The notes below the pieces were generated by a model. That model was given only the letters and a program-made list of their open reading frames with translations. It had not been told where the DNA came from and made no database searches. Shown piece after piece: positions 1 to 7,296 of a stretch of 26,624 nt of DNA; within the stretch, counting starts at the first letter, position 1; every line of letters begins with the position of its first letter. This DNA comes from DATEOR01 sp035273885. Lineage in GTDB: Bacteria > Actinomycetota > Thermoleophilia > Gaiellales > Gaiellaceae. The DNA is taken from the NCBI GenBank assembly GCA_035273885.1, contig DATEOR010000080.1:1-26624 (forward strand), in the 5' to 3' direction. The translations under genes and the position numbers were made by a program.

Positions 1-270
1 CCGCGGCTCGTGCTCGTCGACGACGAGCCGCTGGTCGTCCGCGGCGCGGCCTTCGCAGCCGGCGAGCGGGTGACGGTCACTGCTCTGACCTTGCTCGGCC
101 CCAAGCGGGTCGTCACGAAGGCGGGGGCGGGCGGCGCGTTCCGCGCCTCGCTCACCCTCGTCGGACGACCGTGTGGGCGGGCGTTCACGATCCTCGCCAC
201 GGGAACCCGCGGGAGCCGTGCGACGCTACGGCTGGCCATCGTCCCGTGCATCCCGCCTCCGATCGACTGA
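1..270 (+). CDS. 3' end of an unidentified, probably exported protein (5' truncated)
   Basis: The reading frame is open from the first base and ends at TGA 268-270, so the gene starts before the window; the GTG at 10 is unlikely to be its true start. The 89 visible residues are rich in Val, Thr, Ala and Gly with alternating hydrophobic/polar stretches, as in a beta-sandwich (Ig-like) domain of a surface or secreted protein. Two cysteines, in RPCGRA and VPCIPP, could form a disulfide near the C-terminus, which would fit an extracellular location. I do not recognise the family. A strong hairpin follows immediately and the next gene is convergent, so this is the last gene of its unit. Confidence 0.55.
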   Translation, partial: PRLVLVDDEPLVVRGAAFAAGERVTVTALTLLGPKRVVTKAGAGGAFRASLTLVGRPCGRAFTILATGTRGSRATLRLAIVPCIPPPID

Positions 271-292
271 GCAGGCGCACCGCCCGAGAACG

Positions 293-320
293 GATCGGGC
301 GGGGTCGCCCCCGCCCGATC
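293..320. terminator. Perfect 12-bp GC-rich hairpin between convergent genes
   Basis: Arm GATCGGGCGGGG (293-304) pairs exactly with CCCCGCCCGATC (309-320) around a 4-nt loop. It lies 22 bases after the stop of the plus-strand gene and 22 bases beyond the stop of the minus-strand M6 protease gene, so it can serve as a terminator for both. There is no run of T on either side, which is common for hairpin terminators in high-GC actinobacteria. Confidence 0.7.
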
Positions 321-342
321 GGTCTCACGCGACGCGGTAGCG

Positions 343-2742
343 CTACTTCGACGTACCGACCTCGACCTCCATGGTGGCGCTCTGCGGGCCACCGCTCTTG
401 ATCGAGATGGTCGTGCCGGTCTTCGGCACCTTCACGCTGTTCCAGCCCGGCTGATACCGCCCGGGGTGCGGAGTCGCGTGGCCGTTCTCGGTCGCGAACC
501 AGTAGTCCTTCGTGTCGTCGAAGGTGTCCACGCCCTTCTGCGCCGGGATCGTGGTCGGCTTGCTGTTGATGTTGACCGTGATCGCCTTGGTGTCCTGCTT
601 CGAGAACGTCGAGTCGAAGCTCAGGATCCGCGGCCGGAGCAGCGTGCCGTCCTGCGCGTGGTGGAACGTCGGGTGCGCGTCGACGGGCAGGATCAGGCCC
701 CCGCCCGGGTGGTCGCCGACGTTGTTGTTCGTGAAGGACGTGTCCCAGTAGCTGATCAGGAGCCCGTCCTGGTACGCGTACGACTCGACCCAGTCGGGCC
801 TCGAGTCGAGGAAGCCGAAGTTGTACGCCGTCTTGAGCGACGTGTCGTAGCCCCGGTATCCGCGGTTCTCTGCGACGTAGGCGTTGAACTTCAGCGTCAC
901 GCCGACGCCGTTCTGCATCCGGCTGAAGCCCTCGAAGGCCCAGCCGGTGTCGGTCTCGGCGCCGTCGACCGGCGAGCCCGTGACCGCGATGTTGTCGAAC
1001 ACGACGCCCTTGCCGCCGGTGTTCTGGTCCGTCCGGTACCGGAACCGGACCTGCACGGCGCCGGTCGGCAGCGGGACGGTGGTCACCATCGGCACGTAGG
1101 CGCCGCCGCTGGAGCCGGCGAACCCCGTGCCGCTCGTGTTGAACTGCCCCTGGTCGTCCGACGCGGGCAAGGAGAGGCTCGTCTTGATCGGCGTCCAGTT
1201 GGCCCCGTTGTCGGTCGAGATCTCGAGGAACGCGTAGTCGAAGTGCGCCTCGGTGTCGTACCAGACGTCGGCCGAGATCGTGGCGCCGGCAGGCAGCGTC
1301 ATCGACTTCGTCATCGTGTTGTCGAGCATGTCGCCCATGCCGCTCCAGTACGCCCAGGTGCCCGTCTTGGGAGCGATCACGGGAGTCGCCTGCTCCTTGT
1401 CGGGCAGGACGACCACGAGGCCCTGCTTGCCGTTCCGGGTCGTGCCCTCTGCCGGGCCGAGCCGATGCGAGGACGGCTTGCCCGCCTCGGCGACGGCGTA
1501 GTCGAGCCAGCCGAGCTGGAGCTTCTCCCACGCGCCGAGGTCCGTCGGGTTGTCGCCGATCCCGTCGGGACCGCCGTCGCCGATGTTCGCGCCCGAGGAC
1601 ATGAGCGTCCAGAAGGCGGTCGAGTTCTCGGCGCCGCCGGTGTTCCCCGACGTGTCGTAGAGGTCAGGCAGGCCGAGGTCGTGGCCGAACTCGTGCGCGA
1701 AGACGCCGAGCCCGCCGTTCTCCGGCTGGACCGTGTAGTCGCCGACCCAGACGCCGGTCGGGTTGTTCGGCACGAGCGGGCTCGGCACGAGCGCGCCGCC
1801 GTTCGAGCCCACGTTCACGCCGGCGAAGCCGTTCGGCCCGCCGCCCTGGACGTTCGCGTACGAGCGATGGCTCCAGATGGCGTCCGTCCCGTAGACGGGG
1901 TCGCCCGCGGCCTCGTCGCCGCCGGCGTGGACGATCTGGAAGTGGTCGACGAACCCGTCGGGCTCGTCGAAGTTTCCGTCGCCGTCGGCGTCGTAGCGGT
2001 CCCACTCGTCGAACGAGCGCAGGTAGCTCTGGACCTGCGCCATCGTCTTGCCGCCGTCCAGCTGGCTCTTCACCCAGACGGCGAGCGCGTCGCGCACGAG
2101 CGCCCGCGAGGTGTTGCAGACGATGCTGCCGCAGTAGTTGCGGCCGTAGAGCGCCTGGTTGAACGGCACCTTGACCCACTCGGTGACGTCACCCTCGACG
2201 GAGTAGCGGCCCGACGACTGCGTCTCGTAGTACTCGGCCATGCGGTCGAAGTACATGTCGACGTAATGGGCCTGGTCGTAGTCCGCCTGCCAGAGCGTCG
2301 AGTTGTCGACCTTGCGGTCTGGCTGCGGGATCTCGTTGTGCAACGGCCCGTCGAAGCGCTGGGCGTTGCTCGCAGGCTGACCCGCCGCGTTCTTGTCGGC
2401 GAAGATCGGGTTCGGATAGCGCTCGTTCCCGAACTCGACGAGGACGACGAAGATCTTGTCGGTGTCCTCCCGTGCGAGCTGGACGTAGCGGCCCTTGCCG
2501 ATCTGGGCGACCTTGGTGCCCGCCGGGATCTTCCCCTTGAGGAGCAGCTCCTGCGCCTTGGCGCGACGCGCGGACTGCTCTTTCGAATAGGGGCTCTCGA
2601 GGTTGTCCGAGCCGCCGGTTGCGGCGACCCCGTCGAGAGTGGCCGTCCCGGCCGGCGGACCGGCCGCGATGGAGATGCCCACGCCCGCGGACAGGGCGAG
2701 GACGAGCGCTCCGCTCAGGAGCGCGAGGAACTGCTTCCTCAT
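343..2742 (-). CDS. Secreted M6-family metalloprotease (immune inhibitor A-like)
   Basis: A 799-residue exported zinc protease. Residues 1-27 form a signal peptide (MRKQ, a hydrophobic core, then SIAAG). The zinc motif HEFGHDLGLPD at 350-360 fits HExxHxxGxxD, with H350, H354 and D360 as likely ligands and E351 as catalytic base. An acidic DADGDGNFDE stretch at 251-260 looks like a calcium loop of the kind found in M6 proteases. The later half (about 460-650) contains beta-rich segments such as WYDTEAHFDYAFLEIS, which resemble the accessory domains of InhA. The ATG start has a strong site (AGGGGAG, 4 nt before the ATG) and a clear signal peptide. It probably degrades extracellular proteins; the substrate cannot be told. 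It follows the fumarase gene after a 155-nt gap with its own likely promoter. Confidence 0.92.
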   Translation of the reverse strand: MRKQFLALLSGALVLALSAGVGISIAAGPPAGTATLDGVAATGGSDNLESPYSKEQSARRAKAQELLLKGKIPAGTKVAQIGKGRYVQLAREDTDKIFVVLVEFGNERYPNPIFADKNAAGQPASNAQRFDGPLHNEIPQPDRKVDNSTLWQADYDQAHYVDMYFDRMAEYYETQSSGRYSVEGDVTEWVKVPFNQALYGRNYCGSIVCNTSRALVRDALAVWVKSQLDGGKTMAQVQSYLRSFDEWDRYDADGDGNFDEPDGFVDHFQIVHAGGDEAAGDPVYGTDAIWSHRSYANVQGGGPNGFAGVNVGSNGGALVPSPLVPNNPTGVWVGDYTVQPENGGLGVFAHEFGHDLGLPDLYDTSGNTGGAENSTAFWTLMSSGANIGDGGPDGIGDNPTDLGAWEKLQLGWLDYAVAEAGKPSSHRLGPAEGTTRNGKQGLVVVLPDKEQATPVIAPKTGTWAYWSGMGDMLDNTMTKSMTLPAGATISADVWYDTEAHFDYAFLEISTDNGANWTPIKTSLSLPASDDQGQFNTSGTGFAGSSGGAYVPMVTTVPLPTGAVQVRFRYRTDQNTGGKGVVFDNIAVTGSPVDGAETDTGWAFEGFSRMQNGVGVTLKFNAYVAENRGYRGYDTSLKTAYNFGFLDSRPDWVESYAYQDGLLISYWDTSFTNNNVGDHPGGGLILPVDAHPTFHHAQDGTLLRPRILSFDSTFSKQDTKAITVNINSKPTTIPAQKGVDTFDDTKDYWFATENGHATPHPGRYQPGWNSVKVPKTGTTISIKSGGPQSATMEVEVGTSK

Positions 2743-2743
2743 G

Positions 2744-2772
2744 TGTCTCCCCTTCTGAAGTTGTCTCCCCTT
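2744..2772 (-). promoter_or_regulatory. Duplicated Shine-Dalgarno-like element in the M6 protease leader
   Basis: Read on the minus strand, the 11-nt sequence AAGGGGAGACA occurs twice, at 2762-2772 and 2744-2754, with an 18-nt period. The nearer copy sits one base from the ATG and is the functional ribosome-binding site. The farther copy has no start codon at suitable distance. Confidence 0.6.
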
Positions 2773-2774
2773 GC

Positions 2775-2795
2775 CTCCGAGTAGGCGACTCGGAG
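2775..2795. repeat. Perfect 8-bp inverted repeat in the M6 protease leader
   Basis: CTCCGAGT (2775-2782) and ACTCGGAG (2788-2795) are exact reverse complements around a 5-nt spacer. It lies between the candidate -10 element and the duplicated Shine-Dalgarno elements. It could be a hairpin at the 5' end of the mRNA or an operator for a dimeric regulator; the sequence does not decide. Confidence 0.55.
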
Positions 2796-2802
2796 CGGCC
2801 TG

Positions 2803-2831
2803 ACCCTAGCCGGGCGTCCGGTAAAGGGCAA
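2803..2831 (-). promoter_or_regulatory. Candidate sigma-70-type promoter for the M6 protease gene
   Basis: On the minus strand TTGCCC (2826-2831) is followed after exactly 17 nt by TAGGGT (2803-2808), a plausible -35/-10 pair about 60 nt upstream of the protease ATG. The -10 is imperfect and was found by eye only. Confidence 0.35.
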
Positions 2832-2897
2832 ATGGGAACATCAGATTCCCTTGAAGGGGTGAGAGGCTGCTGAGGCTGTCTTGGGGGGCTGGGCGGC

Positions 2898-4244
2898 TCA
2901 GCCGTGCGGCTTGGCCATCTTGTGGAAGTCGAGCGCCTCGTCGAGCACGCTCTCCTCCACGCCTGCCTCGCGCGCGACCTCGCGCAGCGAGCGGCCCGAC
3001 GACGCGGCTTCCTTGACGATCTCGGACGCCTTGTCGTAGCCGATGTACGGGTTGAGCGCCGTCGCGGCGCTGAGCGTGCCCTCGGCGTACTCCTCGTTGC
3101 GCGGCCGGTTCGCCTCGATCCCCGTGACGCACTTCTCCTCGAGGAGCGTCGCCGCGCTCGTCAGGAGGCCGATCGACCCGAGCAGGTTCCGCGCGATCAG
3201 CGGGACGTAGACGTTCAGCTCGAAGTGGCCGTTCATCCCGCCGATCGTGATCGCCGTGTCGTTCCCGATCACCTGCGCCGCGACCTGCGTCACGACCTCC
3301 GGGATCACCGGGTTGACCTTGCCCGGCATGATCGACGAGCCCTTCTGCAGCTCGGGAAGGAAGAGTTCCGAGAGCCCGGCGCGCGGGCCCGAGCGCATCA
3401 GCCGCAGGTCGTTCGCGATCTTCGTCAGCGAGACGGCGACGACCTTGAGCGCACCCGAGAGCTCGACGAGGCCGTCCCGCGCCGCCTGCGACTCGAACGG
3501 GTCGGCGGGCGCCGAGATCGGGAGCCCGGTCGCCTCGTGCAGGAGCTCGCGGACCCTGGCCGCGAACTCGGCATGGGTGTTGAGGCCCGAGCCCGTCGCC
3601 GTGCCGCCGAGCGGGATCTGGCCGAGGCGCGGCAGCGCGTCCGAGACCCGCGCGACGCCCTGGCGCACCTGGGCCGCGTACCCCGAGAACTCCTGGCCGA
3701 GCGTGACCGGCACGGCGTCCATCAGGTGCGTCCGCCCCGACTTGACGACGTCGTCGAACTCCTCCGCCTTCTGCTCGAATGCGTACGCGAGCTGCTCGAG
3801 GGCCGGCAGGAGCTCAGCCACCGTGCGGTCGAGCGCGGCGAGGTGCACCGCGGACGGGAAGACATCGTTCGACGACTGCCCCATGTTCACGTGGTCGTTC
3901 GCGTGGACGTCCTCGCCGGCGAGGGTCGCGATCACCTCGTTGGCGTTCATGTTCGAGCTCGTGCCCGAGCCCGTCTGGAAGACGTCGATCGGGAACTGGT
4001 CGTCGAACTCGCCGGCGGCGATCCTGTCGCCCGCGGCGGCGATGCGCTGCGCGACATCGGCGTCGAGCAGCCCGAGGTCGGCGTTGACGCGTGCGGCGGC
4101 GGCCTTGATCCGTCCCAGCCAGTGCGCGACCGCGATCGGGATCGGCTCGCCGGAGACCGGGAAGTTCGCGACCGCCTTGGTCGTCTCCCCGCCCCAGAGC
4201 TCCCGCCGCTCGCCCGTCGCGCTCACGGCGCCGAGTCTAGCCAC
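2898..4244 (-). CDS. fumC: Class II fumarate hydratase
   Basis: Interconverts fumarate and L-malate in the TCA cycle (cytosolic, iron-independent class II enzyme, normally a tetramer). The three family regions are present in the 448 residues: TGSGTSSNMN at 91-100, GRTHLMDAVP at 170-179 (H173 in the catalytic His position), and the signature GSSIMPGKVNP at 302-312. The segment that follows (NPVIPEVVTQ, then IGND and FELNVY) resembles mycobacterial fumarase. It also recalls aspartase in NPVIPEVV, but PGKVNP and FELNV favour fumarase. The N-terminus is shorter than usual: the typical start segment before W-GGETTKAV is nearly absent. The GTG at 4244 is used here; a second GTG at 4226 is equally possible and neither has a strong ribosome-binding site. 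It lies 18 nt after the ferredoxin reductase gene, so probably one operon. Confidence 0.92.
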   Translation of the reverse strand: MARLGAVSATGERRELWGGETTKAVANFPVSGEPIPIAVAHWLGRIKAAAARVNADLGLLDADVAQRIAAAGDRIAAGEFDDQFPIDVFQTGSGTSSNMNANEVIATLAGEDVHANDHVNMGQSSNDVFPSAVHLAALDRTVAELLPALEQLAYAFEQKAEEFDDVVKSGRTHLMDAVPVTLGQEFSGYAAQVRQGVARVSDALPRLGQIPLGGTATGSGLNTHAEFAARVRELLHEATGLPISAPADPFESQAARDGLVELSGALKVVAVSLTKIANDLRLMRSGPRAGLSELFLPELQKGSSIMPGKVNPVIPEVVTQVAAQVIGNDTAITIGGMNGHFELNVYVPLIARNLLGSIGLLTSAATLLEEKCVTGIEANRPRNEEYAEGTLSAATALNPYIGYDKASEIVKEAASSGRSLREVAREAGVEESVLDEALDFHKMAKPHG

Positions 4245-4262
4245 GGCCCGGCGGCGCGCCGG

Positions 4263-5621
4263 TCAGTCGCCCGTGCCGGGCCGCGCGGCCGAGAGCAGCT
4301 CGTCCCACGTCGCGAGCTTGACTCGCGGCCGGCCGAGCGGCTCGCCGAGCCCGCGCTCGTGCGCGTCGATCGCCTCCCACCCCGCGTACAGCACGTGCGC
4401 GACGCCGCGCTCGGCGAGGAGTACCTCGAGGTCCTGGCCCGAGCCCCCGGGTAGCCGCCCAGCGCGGGCATCCTCGAGGAGGAGGTCGACCGTCTCGGTC
4501 GCGTCCTTCTTGTTCGTCCCGATGACGCCGCTCGGGCCGCGCTTGATCCAGCCGGCGCAGTAGAGCCCCGGGAGCGGGCCGCCGTCCGGGCCGAGCACGC
4601 GGCCACCGGCATTGGGGACGGTGCCCGTCGACGCGTCGAACGGCACGCCCGGGAGCGCGACGCCGTGGTAGCCGACGCTGCGGAAGACGACGCCGCACTC
4701 GATCGTCTCCGTGTCGCCCGTCGGCACCGCGCGCCCGCCCACGAGCTCGTTGCGGACGAGCTCGATCGACTCGACGCGAGCGTCGCCGTGGATCGCGACG
4801 GGCGAGCGCAGGAAGCGGAGCCGGATCGCGCGCAGGTGGCCGGCGGGCGCGCGCTCGGCGTACTCGCGGAGGTGCTCGACGTTGCGGCGCACCGTCGGGG
4901 GCGCCGCCTCGAGCTCCGCGGCGCTCGCCGGGTCCAGCTCGAGGTCGGCCGGCTCGACGAGGATGTCCGCCCCGGCGAGCTCGCCCAGCTCGCCGACCTC
5001 GACGGGCGTCCACGCCGCCTGCACCGGGCCGCGCCTTCCCACGACGACGATCTCGTGGATCCCGGCCGCGTTGATCGCAGCGATCGCGGCGTCGGTCGTG
5101 TCCGTCGGCGCGAGCTCCTCCGGGGTCAGCGCCAGCATCCGCGCGACGTCGAGGGCGACGTTCCCGTTGCCGATCACGACGGCGCGTTCGTGCGAGAGGT
5201 CGAACGAGAGGTCCTGGAAGTCGGGGTGGCCGTTGTACCAGGCGACGAACGCGGTCGCGGGCCAGGAGCCGGCGAGGTCCTCGCCCGGGATCCCGAGCTG
5301 CCGATCGGTCTGCGCACCGAACGCGTGGACGACCGCGTCGTAGCGCTCGGCGAGCTCCTCCTGCGTGACGTCGCGGCCGACCTCGACGTTCCCGAAGAAC
5401 CTGAACCGCTCGTGGCCGGCGATCTTCTCGAACGCGCGCGAGACCGCCTTGATGTTCGGATGGTCGGGGGCGACGCCGAGCCGCACGAGCCCCCACGGCG
5501 TCGGGAGCCGGTCGATCAGGTCGACCGCGACGGACGGGTCGTCGCTCGCGAGCAGCGCCCCCGCGGCGTAGAACCCGGCGGGGCCGGAGCCGACGACCGC
5601 GGCGCGTAAGGGATCGCTCAT
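4263..5621 (-). CDS. Ferredoxin/adrenodoxin-NADP+ reductase, FprA type
   Basis: A 452-residue flavoprotein of the adrenodoxin-reductase family, which moves electrons between NADP(H) and ferredoxin through FAD. Visible features are the FAD Rossmann motif GSGPAGFYAA at 11-20, the family sequence TPWGLVRLGVAPDHP at 41-55, the NADP-binding motif GNGNVALDVA at 151-160, GRRGP at 195-199 (arginines in the expected NADP-phosphate region), and the C-terminal FAD contact GWIKRGPSGVIGTNKKD at 357-373. Length agrees with mycobacterial FprA. The ATG at 5621 has TAGGA about 8 nt upstream. The gene precedes fumC by 18 nt and follows the iron-sulfur carrier after a hairpin-rich 140-nt spacer. Its ferredoxin partner is not in the window. 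Confidence 0.93.
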   Translation of the reverse strand: MSDPLRAAVVGSGPAGFYAAGALLASDDPSVAVDLIDRLPTPWGLVRLGVAPDHPNIKAVSRAFEKIAGHERFRFFGNVEVGRDVTQEELAERYDAVVHAFGAQTDRQLGIPGEDLAGSWPATAFVAWYNGHPDFQDLSFDLSHERAVVIGNGNVALDVARMLALTPEELAPTDTTDAAIAAINAAGIHEIVVVGRRGPVQAAWTPVEVGELGELAGADILVEPADLELDPASAAELEAAPPTVRRNVEHLREYAERAPAGHLRAIRLRFLRSPVAIHGDARVESIELVRNELVGGRAVPTGDTETIECGVVFRSVGYHGVALPGVPFDASTGTVPNAGGRVLGPDGGPLPGLYCAGWIKRGPSGVIGTNKKDATETVDLLLEDARAGRLPGGSGQDLEVLLAERGVAHVLYAGWEAIDAHERGLGEPLGRPRVKLATWDELLSAARPGTGD

Positions 5622-5693
5622 CGCGCGATCCTACGAAGGCCGAGGATGCAAAGAGGCAGTTGCGACCGCGCAGCGGGCGCCTTCAGGGGTCTG

Positions 5694-5712
5694 CCCTCGC
5701 CGCAGGCGAGGG
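5694..5712. repeat. Hairpin 1 of a paired hairpin element (8-bp stem, 3-nt loop)
   Basis: CCCTCGCC (5694-5701) pairs perfectly with GGCGAGGG (5705-5712). It lies with a second hairpin at 5722-5747 in the 140-nt spacer between hesB and the ferredoxin reductase gene. No T tract follows on either strand. It may help terminate hesB transcription or be part of a dispersed palindromic repeat. Confidence 0.55.
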
Positions 5713-5721
5713 ATCGAGCGG

Positions 5722-5747
5722 CGGGAATCCGCTTCTGCGGATTCCTG
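5722..5747. terminator. Hairpin 2, likely 3'-end hairpin of the hesB transcript
   Basis: GGAATCCGC (5724-5732) pairs perfectly with GCGGATTCC (5737-5745) around a TTCT loop. The stem extends by a G-T and a C-G pair (5722-5723 with 5746-5747). Read on the minus strand it starts 15 bases after the hesB stop, the usual place for a terminator, although no U-run follows. Confidence 0.5.
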
Positions 5748-5761
5748 CTTCGCGGGCAAGC

Positions 5762-6181
5762 TCAGTGACTGCAGCCGGAGCCGCAGCCGCCGACCTGCGT
5801 TCCCTCGGGGAGCTCCTCGCCCTCCTCGACCTGGAACGAATGGCCGCAGCCGCACGACGAGACCGCGTTCGGGTTGTCGATCTTGAACCCGGACTCCTGG
5901 AGGCCCGTCAGGTAGTCGATCCGGGCGCCCTGCAGGTACGGGGCGCTGAACTGGTCGACGACGATGTGCACGCCCTCGAGCTGGAGCTCGTGGTCGCCCT
6001 CGGCGACGCCGGTGTCGAAGCCGAGCCCGTACTGGAAGCCCGAGCACCCGCCGCCCTGGATCGCGACGCGCAGGACCAGCGTGTCACCGTCGGGCTCCTC
6101 GGCCATCAGCTCCTTCACCTTCTGCGCGGCGAAGGGCGTCAGGTCGAGCAGCGTCTCGGTGGGGCGCTCGGCGATCTCCAT
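5762..6181 (-). CDS. A-type iron-sulfur carrier, HesB/IscA/ErpA family
   Basis: A 139-residue A-type carrier that accepts an Fe-S cluster from the assembly scaffold and hands it to target enzymes. The three conserved cysteines are C46 in GGGCSGFQYG and C110/C112 in SSCGCGHSF. The ATG at 6181 gives the usual family start (about 17 residues before LTPFAAQKV); the longer open frame upstream runs through the intergenic region and is not used. The C-terminus carries an unusual extension ending GGCGSGCSH with two further cysteines, C133 and C137. The gene is divergent from nuoA, and complex I carries many Fe-S clusters, so a role in maturing them is a reasonable inference. Whether it is ErpA, IscA or SufA by function cannot be told. 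Confidence 0.93.
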   Translation of the reverse strand: MEIAERPTETLLDLTPFAAQKVKELMAEEPDGDTLVLRVAIQGGGCSGFQYGLGFDTGVAEGDHELQLEGVHIVVDQFSAPYLQGARIDYLTGLQESGFKIDNPNAVSSCGCGHSFQVEEGEELPEGTQVGGCGSGCSH

Positions 6182-6337
6182 ACGACTCGATGGTAGCCGA
6201 CCGGCCCGAGGGCACGCGGGCGGCCGACTTTGTGACACGCGAATCGACCGTCCAGAGCGGGATTCGCTCGGTGCTCGTGCGTGTGGACGGGAGTGGTAGC
6301 GTTCGCTCCCGACCCCGGCCTCGGGATCAGAGGACAC
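6182..6337. promoter_or_regulatory. Divergent hesB/nuoA intergenic region
   Basis: These 156 bases must hold, or lie close to, the promoters of both hesB (minus) and the nuo operon (plus). A TANNNT-type -10 candidate, TAGCGT at 6297-6302, lies about 35 nt before the nuoA GTG, but no good -35 stands 16-18 nt upstream. On the minus strand TACCAT lies about 13 nt before the hesB ATG, also without a clear -35. No operator is convincing by eye. Confidence 0.4.
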
Positions 6338-6703
6338 GTGCTCGCCGACTGGCTCCCGTTTCTCATCTACGCCATCTTCGCGGCGCTCATCCCGGCGACG
6401 ATGATCTTCGGCTCGTTCGTCTTCGCAACGCGGCCGCGATCGCGGACGAAGCAGCGGATGCTCCCCTTCGAGTCGGGCGTCTCGCAGGAGGCGCCGGGCC
6501 AGCAGCGCCGCTTCACCGTGAGCTTCTACCTCACGGCGATGCTCTTCATCCTCTTCGACATCGAGATCGTCTTCCTGTACCCGCTCGCGGTCCAGCTCGA
6601 CGCCCTCGCCTGGTTCGGCTTCGTCGAGTTCCTGGTCTTCGTCGCGATCCTGGCCGTCGCCTACGTCTACATCTGGCGCAAGGGGGCCCTCGAGTGGCAC
6701 TAG
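6338..6703 (+). CDS. nuoA: NADH-quinone oxidoreductase subunit A
   Basis: A 121-residue membrane subunit of complex I that helps shape the quinone-site loop. It has three hydrophobic helices (about 5-28, 62-83 and 93-113). The family motifs ESGV (45-48) and FDIEIVFLYP (73-82), with conserved acidic residues in helix 2, are present. The GTG at 6338 is chosen over the upstream GTG at 6281 because AGAGGA stands just before it (6329-6334, a short 3-nt spacer), the hydrophobic helix begins directly after it, and the length matches the family. First gene of the nuo operon; its end overlaps nuoB by 10 nt. Confidence 0.92.
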   Translation: MLADWLPFLIYAIFAALIPATMIFGSFVFATRPRSRTKQRMLPFESGVSQEAPGQQRRFTVSFYLTAMLFILFDIEIVFLYPLAVQLDALAWFGFVEFLVFVAILAVAYVYIWRKGALEWH

Positions 6704-7296
6704 CCCGCAAGCTCCCGCTCGTCTCCGACCGCCCGGCGGCGAAGGCCGGGCTCCGCACGGAGCGGACGCTCTGGCCCGACCGCGGCCCGGGCGTCTTCGA
6801 GCAGGAGCTCGAGCAGATCGAGGACGCGCTCCTGATCACGACGGTCGAGAAGGCCGTCGCCTGGGCGCAGTCCAACTCGGTCTGGCCCGACACGTTCGGC
6901 CTCGCCTGCTGCGCGATCGAGATGATGTCGATCGTCTCGTCGCGCTACGACATCGCGCGCTTCGGGATGGAACGGTTCAGCTCGTCGCCGCGCCAGGCCG
7001 ACCTCCTGATCATCTCCGGCCGCGTGTCGATCAAGATGGCGCCCGTCATCCGCCGGCTCTACGACCAGATGCTCGAGCCCAAGTGGGTGATCGCCATGGG
7101 CGCCTGCGCCAGCTCCGGCGGGATGTTCGCAAACTACGCCGTTCTCCAGGGTGTGGACAAGGTCGTGCCCGTGGACGTGCACGTGCCCGGCTGCCCGCCG
7201 AGGCCCGAGGCGCTCCTCGAGGGAATCGTCCGCCTCCAGGAGAAGATCCTCGCCGGGGTTCCGCCCGCCTACGAGATCCGCGGGGTCGCGTCGTGA
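6694..7296 (+). CDS. nuoB: NADH-quinone oxidoreductase subunit B
   Basis: A 200-residue peripheral-arm subunit that carries cluster N2, the last [4Fe-4S] cluster before quinone. The four expected ligands are visible: the tandem C72-C73 in LACCAIEMM, C138 in GACASSGG and C167 in VPGCPPRPE. The GTG at 6694 is chosen because AGGGGG lies about 7 nt upstream inside nuoA; the open frame continues upstream but without family similarity. It overlaps nuoA by 10 nt and nuoC by 4 nt, which suggests translational coupling. Confidence 0.96.
   Translation: MALARKLPLVSDRPAAKAGLRTERTLWPDRGPGVFEQELEQIEDALLITTVEKAVAWAQSNSVWPDTFGLACCAIEMMSIVSSRYDIARFGMERFSSSPRQADLLIISGRVSIKMAPVIRRLYDQMLEPKWVIAMGACASSGGMFANYAVLQGVDKVVPVDVHVPGCPPRPEALLEGIVRLQEKILAGVPPAYEIRGVAS

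Noticed and set aside
466..2784. Long plus-strand open frame (772 residues) opposite the M6 protease gene
   Set aside because: It is an antisense shadow of a high-GC gene: Arg/Val/Glu-rich low-complexity translation with no motif, while the minus strand encodes an intact protease with signal peptide and zinc site.
6229..6238. TTTGTGACAC upstream of nuoA as a CRP/FNR-type operator
   Set aside because: Only one half-site is present; no matching inverted half at the expected spacing, so an operator call is not supported.
6281..6337. Upstream GTG at 6281 as the nuoA start
   Set aside because: It would add 19 residues with no family similarity; the GTG at 6338 has AGAGGA upstream and gives the normal length.
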